From Isoetes taiwanensis (lineage: Eukaryota > Streptophyta > Lycopodiopsida > Isoetales > Isoetaceae), in NCBI GenBank assembly GCA_021234155.1, contig JAJEKV010000033.1, forward strand, positions 2,087,454-2,151,453: a DNA stretch of 64,000 nucleotides, given 5' to 3'. The notes beneath the pieces are model-generated. The model made no database searches. It saw only the letters and a program-made list of their open reading frames with translations, and was not told the DNA's origin. Positions 22,561 through 32,072 of the stretch are shown piece after piece (the first letter of the stretch is position 1; each line of letters opens with the position of its first letter). A program made the position numbers and the translations under genes.

Positions 22561-25500
22561 TTCTAGTTTGAACTGTGATTATTCAAGGTATTGCGAAGAA
22601 GTCTTAGTATCAAAGATAACTAGTTTGAGAGCATTGTTGTGGTATAGCTTTTAGAATCTTTGGCTTTTATATGGCTCATGCATTATATGCAAGAAAGATA
22701 GATTATGTATTTATATTTCACTAGGTAAGCAATATTGTTTCTTAGAGGTGGGTTATTATGCTTATCCATTGCGTAGGTATTATTGTTTTCTAAGAGTGAG
22801 TTATTAGGCTCATCGAGGACCAAGGGAAATGAAGCATTGGGGTACCAAGGCACCAAGGAACAATAGCCTTTAGATTAATGGGTACCATGAGGTAAGAGTT
22901 AAAAAGAAACAATGGTTGAAACCATTAAATAAATTTGTTATAAGAAAAAAACAATGGTTCGAAAACACTAAATAAGAATTTTGATTTATCTCTGGACTCA
23001 TGACTTCACTGTTACCCTGTTCTTCTTCACAATCGCTTGATTTCTCGCTAACCTCAGCTTCGTGGGTCAGATCGCTAAAAATTGCTCTGAGAAGTAGAAT
23101 TCACTCGCAGTATGCCCACTGGATCCCCTCGCATGCAAAGCGAGCCGCATTCAATGCAGCAGGCTGCCATAGAAACACATACATTTCCCCGTAGCCATCT
23201 CTGTCCTTGAAACACTGGGCGCTCATCGCCCTAATTTAGAACATTCAAAACCCTTTTCTGCAAATGGGCGCCCTCCATATCCACATCAAATGTGAATACT
23301 AATCGCCCAATTCGTCTTGACCCAATTCCGGCGCCCATCCACCATCTCCGAGTCTCAAACATGGAGAAAAAATGTAAACTCATCCTTTTCTGGCATCTGC
23401 GAAGGTTAAAGAAACGCCTGCCTTAATGTCTTTGCTTCGTTTCTTTCCTCCATAGCCAGTACCCACTTTCGATCTTAACAGCCCCTAATTCTTGCCGTAA
23501 ATCTTCATCAAGGCCACAATGCAAGTGAATCGAGCCTTCAATTTCGAAATCTCTGAGAACTATAGAGGCCAGTGGCTCTGTTCCGTCAAAGCCATCAATT
23601 CATGCCTCTGCACAATTCGTCTGGCAGCGGATTTCAAAAACAATTTAAATTTAGTTCATTGAGGACGGGACGAAAATAAACTTTTATATTTAGGTGAATG
23701 GAAAAAATCAAACTGGATTATATATGTTTAGACAAGAAATTTATCGCGAACATTTCTTTAGTTCCAACCATGTGAAGCTGGACTTTATCATAACTTTCAA
23801 GCCTTATGTGTTACTTATGTGTTACGCCTATGTAGTTTCTTAGAAATCCGAGATCAAGGATTAGAGAAGTTGATTGCGAAGAGTTGTGATGGCTGGATAA
23901 AGCCTGAAATGTCATAAAAGAATCTCTGATCTAATTTCATTTGCTTTTTTTGTTATAAATATGTGTTTATTAATGAAGCATGAGTTGCAATGTTGTTTAT
24001 TTGTTTCATTACTCTTTCATGGTATCATTATTCATTATTTTATGCATCTCACGATCTTTGGATATGCCATTGAGTCATTTTATTGTATGGCTTATATGTT
24101 TTCCACAACACCAAAGACACTGTCAAAATTCCAATGCCCATAACTTTGGAAATTTTTCTATCCTAATGTTGATTCGAAAAAAAGGCTAGTTCATCTCTGA
24201 GATTTGTAATAATATTTGGCTTCAATATAAAAGTATGAAATCAACGGTTCTGATCTTGCAGACAGAAGGTGGAAGGCATCCAAATTAAGATTGAAGTCAT
24301 GGAATGATTTTCATAGGCTATGGACGTGTCGTATAAGGAGAGAAACATGCTTCTTTCTTAGCAACATGCTTCTTTCTCAGGAGCTAATCTCAGATCAAGA
24401 AATTCTAGGATGCCTCATCCAGAACACATTATGAAGGCTTGGGATTATGCATTGTTTAGAATGCTTAAGTTAAATTCAAGACCACATTATGTTAGCTTAG
24501 GAATGCACATGAAGAGAGATCACACTTCCAAGTTATTTTTGGATTTTTTTTTGGAGTAAGGTATTTGAAATGCCAAGTATAACCTTGAACATTCAAAATG
24601 TTTTGCATGACTTGTTGTCTTTGATATAACCTTTACTCAAAGAATATTTAGTGCCCTTGATAGTATCCTATAACCTTGAGGAACCAAATTCAACCTCTCG
24701 ATGGTCATGAAGATGATCATAAATCCTTTAAATAGTGAAATTGATGTAAGGATTATAGAATCCAGCATTCAGTCAATACAACGCAGACAATAGGATATTT
24801 GTGAAGCAAGATACTTCAATCTGGTTGCTTATGGCGTGCTGGTTCTCCTCTTTGAAATAGAATAGAATCAACATCTTGTCAAGCCTGTGCCCTGAACGAA
24901 GTGATATATTCATGAAGCAGCATACAACAATCTAATTGTTTGTGGCCAACTCTTGAACCTACATCAAGTCTCTGCTCGAATCAAATAGTTAATGCTTGCA
25001 TTGATGACATGGAATCTGCCAGCGTAACAGACCCCACATGTAAAGAATGGTGACAATCCAATTATATCTATAGCTATTTGATGAGGCAATATTGAAGCTT
25101 CATTCTTTGTCCAACCACCTTGTGTCTTAAGTCCTTACTAAACCTGAATTGAATATCATAGGATCTCCAAATCAAAGAGTGCATTGGAATATATGTTTCC
25201 CATACAATAAATATCGTAAATGACAACATTAAGTGAAATTCAAGGACAAACAGTCCAACTGACCTGAACATCAGAGACTTTCCAAATCTAGGAGTCCAGG
25301 CCCGATGAAAGAATGTGCCACAGGTTTATTGTCCAATTTGCTACAGAATCTCCAATCAACTAGAAGAAAGTTCCTAAATCATAATGACTGAAAAGAGGCA
25401 TTGTTTAATTGGTTGAAAAGTTTAGCGACTATTTGAAAAGCTTGGCAAAGTTGGCTATGTGTAGTAGAAAGCTCTGCTTAGCATTGTTAAAACTAGAATA

Positions 25501-26092
25501 GACAAAACAAACACAAATCATCATATTATAGCAAGTAGCTACTTATTATGATCAAGTAGGTGGACATAAGAAAGTCTCCAAATGTAATCCGCATCAACAG
25601 GTTTACAGGCCAAACAAAGATTTATAGGTCGAACAACTCTTTTGCAGGAAATGTCTACGAGAGATTTACAGGCCAAACAACTCTTTTCCAGGACCTCAAC
25701 ATGGTCGTAACTACAAACATTACACAGACAATTTGTTCTGGAATTTTTAATAGTCTAGAGAGTGTTGACCTCTGCATAAATACATAAGAGGGGGGAAGAA
25801 GATTTAATATATAACTATAGCAAGCCAACTGCAACTGTAATTTTGGAGTAACTATAACTGCACTTAAATGAAGCAATGGCTAGTAGATTTATATTGTTTT
25901 GAGCTTCTAAGATGTGAATGGAAAGACAAAGCTAATCAAATGGAAAGGTTTCTCTTATACTCTGATTTTCGGCCTTATTAGAGCAAAGCTTAAATGAAGA
26001 TTGAAAATCTACAGCCTTGCGGAGCCACTTATTTGTAACAAATGAACTGTAAATTAACTATTAAGCATCTAAGAGTAAAATTAGAGAGATTA
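22561..26092. other. intergenic, nothing firm
   Basis: About 22990-23640 is more GC-rich than its surroundings. It could be an exon or 5' region of an unrecognised gene; a short plus-strand frame starts at ATG about 23520. I found no family motif. The remainder is AT-rich without recognisable genes. Confidence 0.35.
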
Positions 26093-26669
26093 CCTGAATA
26101 TGATTGGTCAGACATGAATGGGTCAAGAACCCCAGACTATATCCTCCCAATGCACGACTACTATCAAGGTCATTATTCCATTGAAGATCTGGTTTCCCTG
26201 GAGAATGTTCGAAAACAGTGTTGGCTTCTGTAGATCTAACCTCTAGTGCTTCTCCACCAATAACATGCTTTTCTGCATATAAAAAGTAATTTGCAAATAT
26301 TCATGAAACAACGGATGTCATGGTAATGATCAAAGTAATAAAAGCATTTGGGAATGCAACATATCAAAAGAGTTACATTAAATTTGCACCTAGTATTTGA
26401 ATAATCAATGCTAGAATTGATTCTAGAAATCCTTGTGCTACAACCTGAGCTGGCCCAGCTGGCCCCATCAGAGACCCTGCTCCAATCTCAGAAAAAGATT
26501 GTCCAACAGCCGATCTCCTTTGATTCTTACTTCTTTGTACGGCATTTCGTAACTGAAATCCAGATGGTATAGATGATGCTCCATTAGAAAATCGACCAAC
26601 GGCCAATTTAGAACAGTCGACAGAGGAAGCACGTGCCCTTATCTTTGCTTTTATCACTTCATGAACCAT
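26093..26669 (-). CDS. two putative exons of an unrecognised gene
   Basis: On the minus strand, a segment from ATG 26669 to about 26387 encodes a Ser/Arg-rich stretch (VIKAKIRARASSVDC, QRSKNQRRSAVGQSF). It then encodes a hydrophobic end (GFLESILALIIQIL) and stops at a possible GT donor (TACTAG/GTGCAA). After an intron of about 110 bp, a segment from about 26273 to 26093 starts after an AG acceptor and reads in phase EKHVIGGEALEVRST through SLGFLTHSCLTNHIQ to a GTAATC donor. Both reading frames are open across the predicted splice. I do not recognise the family and cannot find the first or last exon; upstream sequence to about 26950 is open in places. It may be a real split gene or chance. Confidence 0.35.
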
Positions 26670-26995
26670 CTGCCTTTGGCTACAGAAGAATATAAAAGAA
26701 AATTAGTGGCATTAGCCAGATATCGAGAGAGCGGGAGCTGCTGCAAGAGCTCTGGGCTCTTAAATATGCATGCATCCGACACTGGCTATAGTGGTGCATC
26801 TGCTTGCAGATGAAATTTGTGTCATAGCTGCTTCCCTATCATTTTCCGCTGATCCGAAACATTAGTTGCAGCTGGAGCCAGCAAGAAACAGCAAATTCGA
26901 TAGTAACATAAGGAAGAACAGGGCGTAGGGTTTTTCTAAAATCTGGCTGCACAGATGGTTTAATATGCCGCGTTTAGATGCGACGCAGAACCATG

Positions 26996-27048
26996 AAAAA
27001 AAAAAAAGAAAAAAGAAAAAAGAAAAAAGAAAAAAGAAAAAAGAAAAA
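26996..27048. repeat. (AAAAAAG)n microsatellite
   Basis: About six heptanucleotide GAAAAAA units after a run of A. Confidence 0.9.
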
Positions 27049-27338
27049 AGTGAAACACAATTACATATGTTTTGATAATAACTACTATTGGGTTATCAGT
27101 TGATAAGCCATTTGCAACAACTCCCTAGGAATCTTGCTAGATTTGTCTAGCATGTATACAATTATTAGAGCAAAGTATAATGGTTTATTAAGCCTTAACC
27201 AACAGGCTTTTGGATCAAGGCATTCCTGGTCATTGATTCATGCCCTGTGATAGGGCATAACAGGCAAGCAAACTCTGGGAAGGGGCATCGACATGCATGA
27301 TTATTCAGCCTTCGGATGCTGATAATCCAGGTTGGGAA

Positions 27339-27436
27339 CATCTGCGAACCTCTGATAACCGAGCCATAGCCTGCGGAACATCTGATAATTGAGCTACAAC
27401 CTGCCGAACCTCTGATAACCTAGCCATAGATGAGGA
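27339..27436. repeat. degenerate minisatellite, about 33-bp unit x 3
   Basis: Three consecutive units contain CTCTGATAACC or CATCTGATAATT, then GAGCCATAG or GAGCTACAA, then CCTGC. The copies differ by several bases. Confidence 0.7.
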
Positions 27437-27449
27437 ACTTTACCTGCCC

Positions 27450-27569
27450 GGTTAAAGGGGATAAACACCCCTACTTGCCCATTACCTCAGATAAATGGGT
27501 TCGCCCCTCTGGGCTCGCCTGTTTATTTGAGATGATGGGCTCTTAGGGGTGTTTATCCGCTTCTTAACC
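27450..27569. repeat. foldback hairpin element
   Basis: Imperfect inverted arms (about 27450-27495 and 27526-27569) begin GGTTAA and end TTAACC. Each arm contains its own small hairpin (AGGGG...CCCCT). No coding capacity. It is similar in plan to the elements at 27933-27995 and 46557-46667. Confidence 0.65.
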
Positions 27570-27714
27570 ATCACACTTTTGGATCAGACCAATCATGAGC
27601 ATCCATTGTAGACGAGTGCTAGACAGGAACCAGCAGCATGAGCCCTTGTAAAATCCTGATTATTGCCGTGGATTTAGTTTGGAGTCTGATTGCTGCTCTA
27701 GATTTAGGTTTGGA

Positions 27715-27890
27715 GTCCGATAAACCTTGTTGTGAGTTGCCATAGCTTTGATAAAACTTGCTACGACGGCTGATAAACCTTGTTGTGGGTTGTCGCAACT
27801 CTGATAAACTTGCTATGGCGGCTAATAAACCTTGATCTGGGTTGTTGTAGCTCTAATAATCTCGCTATAGCAGCTGATAGCCTTGCTGTG
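27715..27890. repeat. degenerate minisatellite, about 55-bp unit
   Basis: Three to four diverged copies contain CTGATAAACCTTGTTGTG, then GAGTTGCCATAGCT or GGTTGTCGCAACTC, then GATAAACTTGCTA. Confidence 0.7.
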
Positions 27891-27932
27891 GGCATCAAAC
27901 TTCAGGCTTGGTGTGCATTGTTGGTAGCCTGT

Positions 27933-27995
27933 CGGTTAAAGGAGTTCACCTCCCTTGCATGGGCTTGCAAGGGTGGTAAACCCCTTCATCTCCTT
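27933..27995. repeat. small foldback hairpin element
   Basis: Short imperfect inverted arms (about 27933-27957 and 27966-27992) start GGTTAAAGGAG and end with the matching CCCCTTCATCTCC. The spacer is about 8 bases. Confidence 0.5.
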
Positions 27996-28022
27996 GGATT
28001 TCTAGCCTATCCACATGTATGA

Positions 28023-28084
28023 CATCCCTTCCATGGGTCGGGACTTGGTGCACGTATTAGCTCTAGAATTACTACGGTTATCCG
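28023..28084 (-). pseudogene. 18S rRNA fragment, antisense
   Basis: The minus strand reads CGGATAACCGTAGTAATTCT and continues with AGAGCTAATACGTGCACCAA. This is the highly conserved segment near the 5' end of eukaryotic 18S rRNA. Conservation fades after CCCGAC..ATGGAAGGGATG. Only about 62 bases are present, so this is an inserted rDNA or rRNA fragment and not a gene. Confidence 0.85.
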
Positions 28085-28972
28085 GGTTAGGCGGCAAGGT
28101 TGAACATGGTCTTGATGTTGGATTTAGCAGGGGCTAAGTTTTTATTAGAGAAAATAGCGGATGCAAAGACGTCTGCAAAAGGAGAAAACTTTGCAGCTCA
28201 AATTCACACAAGTGATCTCTTTGAAAAATGGGATGTATAGGGGCACGCCGCCCAAGGTCATCATCACGATACAGGCCAACGAAGTTGATTTTTCCTTAAC
28301 CATTGGCCCTTGCAAATTCTTAAAATCTGACCGTTCTCTATCGTTGGATCTTAGAACGTTATTCCCCATAACCTTCTGAATATTTGTTTCTGATGAACAT
28401 TCTAGGAATTATCATAATAATTTCCCGAATATACATCTAGAAGGATATTTCTCATGCCATAGATTTGTTTTTGCTCTGCCGCCATAGTGGAGCTCCAGCT
28501 AGGCCTTGAATAGTTGCATGGATAGCTATCGATGGATAGCTGTGACCTTGAATCTATAGTTCGCTGTTGTCCTATATACCCTTTTGAAGCAGGATTTTGA
28601 GCAGCAATTGGAGGAGCTTTCGAGCCTCAATCCCACCATTTCATGCCCACAAATCCTAGAAAATCTCAGCCCCTTCTTTATATCTACTACTGGGTCTTCC
28701 AATGATCGATTTTGCCCAACAATATGAGGTCCTTTTTCTCTTGAAGATCGTGGGTTCTTTGCCGACCTAGAGTTTTTCAAAACCGATCTGCCATACAGAG
28801 CCTAAGATCTCTAACGAAGCTTTAAACTATAAGAAGATACGATTCAGTGAAAGAGCCAAGCTTCGAATCTAATATCCAAATGCAAAGAACCTTTTGTCTA
28901 TTTCGGCTTTCTCTTTGTGAAGGTTTCCTCTTCAAAATATCAGAGAAAATGAAAGCCTCAGAAACTCCCAAG

Positions 28973-29188
28973 TGATATATGCCAAGGACGTGGCAAAAGG
29001 CTTTAGGCATTTTTTGGCCATGTGGACCTTTGGACCTTTGGGCTTTTGTCCAAAGGAGGCTTTGGTCCAAAGAGGGACCAAAGGGGCGTGCATGCCATAT
29101 AGTTGCTTGGGGGAGAGCTCTGGTATGTTTTGGTTGAGGGCTCGTGGTTGGGTGGTGAGATAGCGTGCCACGTCAAGAGTCCATCTTA
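28973..29188 (+). repeat. 5' LTR of the chromovirus
   Basis: 216 bp starting TGATATATGCC and ending GTCCATCTTA, very similar to 46098-46319. It contains the dyad CCAAAGGAGG..CTTTGGTCCAAAG. It is short for a plant gypsy LTR. Confidence 0.9.
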
Positions 29189-29189
29189 G

Positions 29190-29201
29190 TGGTATCAGAG
29201 C
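29190..29201 (+). promoter_or_regulatory. primer-binding site (initiator tRNA-Met)
   Basis: TGGTATCAGAGC lies one base after the 5' LTR, the usual plant retrotransposon priming site for minus-strand DNA. Confidence 0.9.
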
Positions 29202-29212
29202 AACAAGTTTCG

Positions 29213-30304
29213 ATGTCCGGTTTTCCTGCCAATGTTAACTTTGAAGATGAGGAACTCAAGGAAAAAAAATTTTAAGAGCATGATAATTCGCTCATGAGAG
29301 ACAAACTTGCAGCTGCCGAGGCTCGGATTGCTGAGCTGCAAGAACTAAATTCTCTGCGAGCGCAGGTGGCACAGTTGCAGCAATCTGCAGGGCGTCCATA
29401 TAGTGGCATTAAAACGGGTGCCAATGTCAAAGTTGAATTCAAAACGTATTCCGCTACTACTAGTGATGCGGATGAACTTTTCGCATGGCTACGGGATTTG
29501 AATCCATATTTTGCTAAAACTAAGGATGACGAAGACACTCAGCTATATTTTGCTGAGCATCATCTAGACGGGGTTGCAAAGGACTGGTGGCTGGATATCC
29601 AGAAGAACTAGCCAGTCGATCAACCCATTGCTACCTTTGCAGAATTTGAAAACCAAATCAAAAATCGTCTTTTGGGTCATAATTGGGAGTGAGATCTTAT
29701 CGCTGAATGGAATAAGTTGACCCAACAAGATGTGGAAACTGTTCGAGCCTTCGCCGCGTGAGTTTTAAATAAAGGACTTCAGCTTAGTAAAAATGATACT
29801 GAGAAGTCTGAAAAACTCATGGGTGGGGTTCATCGTTGGGTACGAGCGAAGCTCGATCTGCAAGTTGCCAATCTTTCTTTTGGTGAGCTCTGTAAGATGG
29901 CAGAGAAAGTAGAGGAGGAAGGTTTGGCCCTCACGGAAGCCATTAATGCTCAACGTGGCCTCAAGGTATCTATGAAAGAGGCGAGTGATTTTCGGAAGAA
30001 ATCAATGGGATCTGCTCCAGGGTCTGGGCCATTTAAACGGCCGCACACAGACATTGCAGATAATGAACCTGTTGGGGCCAAAGAGCCAAAGGACTCTTAT
30101 CAAGCACGCAAGAAGCGGCTAATGCGGGAGAATAAGTGTTTTGTTTGTTATTAAACCGACCATAAGTTTTATGAATGCCCTACTTATCTTGAGAAGAAGA
30201 AATGGGAAAGAAAGGAAGCTACACCTATTCTTAAGTCTGGGACTAAGAAAGAGGACAAAAGTAAGAAAGTAGCTTCTGTTCGAGGAGATGGGAAAGGGAA
30301 GAAG
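29213..30304 (+). pseudogene. chromovirus gag, broken by stops
   Basis: A single frame from ATG 29213 runs through a coiled-coil-like start (LAAAEARIAELQELNSLRAQ) and the capsid region (DELFAWLRDLNPYF, LDGVAKDWWLDI). A nucleocapsid zinc knuckle CFVCY-stop-TDHKFYEC near 30140-30172 follows, whose spacing fits CX2CX4HX4C if the stop codon replaces one residue. At least five in-frame stops interrupt it (near 29273, 29609, 29690, 29759, 30152). Capsid and nucleocapsid proteins would package the element RNA. The frame continues into protease, consistent with a single Gag-Pol frame. Confidence 0.85.
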
Positions 30305-30727
30305 GTGGCTACAGTTCGGGAAAAATCGGATATGGATTCCGTTGAGAATAGTAGTCTCTTACGATTTTGGGCTATTATTCAAGATCAAAAAGTACATATC
30401 TTATTCGATCTGAGTAGTGAGTTTGATTTTATTTCTGCTCGATTTGTAAAGGAACTAAAATTAACTTCTATTCCTTTATCAAGTGATGTAGAATTGTCTT
30501 CTGCTTTCTTGAATGTTGCCCCTCCGCCTTCATCATTTATGGTCAAGGACGTTGAATTTCAATTGCAGGGATATGTCTGTAAACATGAGCTTGGAGGTAT
30601 GGATATTATTCTAGGCATGCCATGGCATAAGGCTATCAATTCTCTTATAGATTGGTAGGCGGGAATTGTTATGTTATCCTTGGAAGGGGGTAAAAAGACC
30701 TTCAAGTTTGTGAAGGATGATATTGTT
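30305..30727 (+). pseudogene. chromovirus protease, interrupted by DIRS-like insertion
   Basis: Retropepsin-like aspartic protease in the gag frame. The motif normally reading DSGS/DTGA is LFDLSSEFDFIS here, so the catalytic triad is damaged. The second signature is intact as GMDIILGMPWH. A TAG stop follows at about 30656. The frame then reads KTFKFVKDDIVPI and is cut by the DIRS-like element at about 30728; it resumes as [14 protein letters not shown] at about 35972. Confidence 0.82.
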
Positions 30728-30840
30728 CCCATCGATCCGAGCCATCGGATCGTCATTCTGGGAAAGGACGAGCGCCTATATTAGGCTATTGTCGTTTTCC
30801 GCCTGGTTATCGGCGTCTTCTCACAGCAGCCTGCTTCGTG
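30728..30840 (+). repeat. A1, left split direct repeat of the DIRS-like element
   Basis: 113 bp from CCCATCGATCCGAGCC to CTGCTTCGTG, identical base for base with A2 at 35064-35176. Confidence 0.93.
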
Positions 30841-30908
30841 TTTTTCTTTACAGTGGTGCTTGTATTCTCATGATTGTCTTTTTTCAGGTCATTGAGCTGG
30901 TGCCGTCT

Positions 30909-31959
30909 ATGGCAAGTGCTTCTGGCTCCTCTTCTGCGTCGCTTTCTCCCCCACGGCTCGCTCGCGCTGCTGGTACCCGACGTCAACGAGAAGCTTCCCT
31001 TTCGCCTGAACCTGATCCTTCGGACCCTGGTTCTTTTTCCTCCCCTGCTTCGCCGGTATCTGTCTCATCTATTTTTTCCTTTGCGTCCCCCTCAGCCTTT
31101 GCTACTCCTTTCTCTTCTCCTGCTGGGTTTCCCTTTCCTACTTCTTCTACCCAGATGGCTCCTCTTTTTTCTTCCCTTCCGCACACATCTTCTGCTTCCG
31201 CCCCTCCCGTTTCTTCTGCACCTGTTTCTCCCGAGTTCACTCAGTTACTTCATGAGCTTCAACAGCAGCGGGCTACACTCCAGGCACTCCAGTCTTCGAT
31301 GACCCAGCAGTTGTCGGTTCAGACTCAACTGGAGCATCTCGGCGGGACATTCCGAGGCGGGCGCTTCGCCCTCTCCTTCTTTTGACCGCGACTCTATGCG
31401 GCATTATTACGAGTTTGCGTCTGCCATGGACACTCGATTCCGGTGGATCCACGGGCGTCTTGCTATGTTAGGGGTTGCCATTCCGGATGATGTGCTACAA
31501 ATGGTGGAGGAAGGTAAGCGCTTGGCGGATCAGGAGATGAAATTTGTTCTTATTGCGGATCAACATGGCTATGACGTTGCTTTGCACTTTAGCGAGTCCC
31601 CTAGTTTGAACTTTTCTTCGGAAGAGTCCAAACGCCTGCATCAGGCGAAGAAATTCGCCCAGGAGAAGCGCCTATCTTATACTCGACCTTCGCCATACCC
31701 TTCCTCGGCTTCTTTTTCTTCTTCTGCTGCTTCTTCTGCCAATTCCTCTACCCTCCGTTGTACTTTTTGTGGTCGGTTTCGCCACACTGCAGACAATTGT
31801 TTTCGGCGTCAGTTCTCTCATAATGCTGTTCCTCCTTCTTCCTCCCCTTATTTTTCTCAGGTTGTACCTCTCAATCCTGCTCCTTTGATGGCTGTTCCGC
31901 CGCCACCACAACATGCGGCCCTTCCTCCTTCCGTGTTGCCTCGGCCTTGGTCTTCTTGA
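30909..31959 (+). pseudogene. DIRS-like element ORF1 (gag-like), one frameshift
   Basis: Starts at ATG 30909 (MASASGSSSASLSPPRLARA), continues with a long Ser/Pro-rich stretch and a Gln-rich helix (LLHELQQQRATLQALQSS), and shifts frame between about 31330 and 31396. The second frame holds a helical block (RHYYEFASAMDTRFRWIHG, DDVLQMVEEGKRLADQ). It ends with a zinc knuckle CTFCGRFRHTADNC at about 31765-31800 (CX2CX4HX4C). This is the expected layout of a retroelement Gag. The stop is at 31957-31959, and the RT frame begins about 110 bases later. Confidence 0.8.
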
Positions 31960-32072
31960 GCCGTCTTTGTTGTTTTGCAATACGTGTTGTATTTTCCTTT
32001 TGATCATTAATAAAACATTTTGTCTTCTGACGCGTCATTTTTTTTGCAGATTGCCAACTTTTTACCTCTGCT

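Larger units (their letters stand above)
26670..28972. other. intergenic with satellites, hairpins and an rRNA fragment
   Basis: No protein gene is recognised. The region is unusually rich in repeats, which are listed separately: an (A6G)n run, two degenerate minisatellites built on CTGATAA words, two foldback hairpins and an antisense 18S rRNA piece. Confidence 0.5.

Noticed and set aside
30983-31240. Glu/Gly-rich minus-strand frame
   Set aside because: It is the antisense shadow of the Ser/Pro-rich DIRS-like ORF1.
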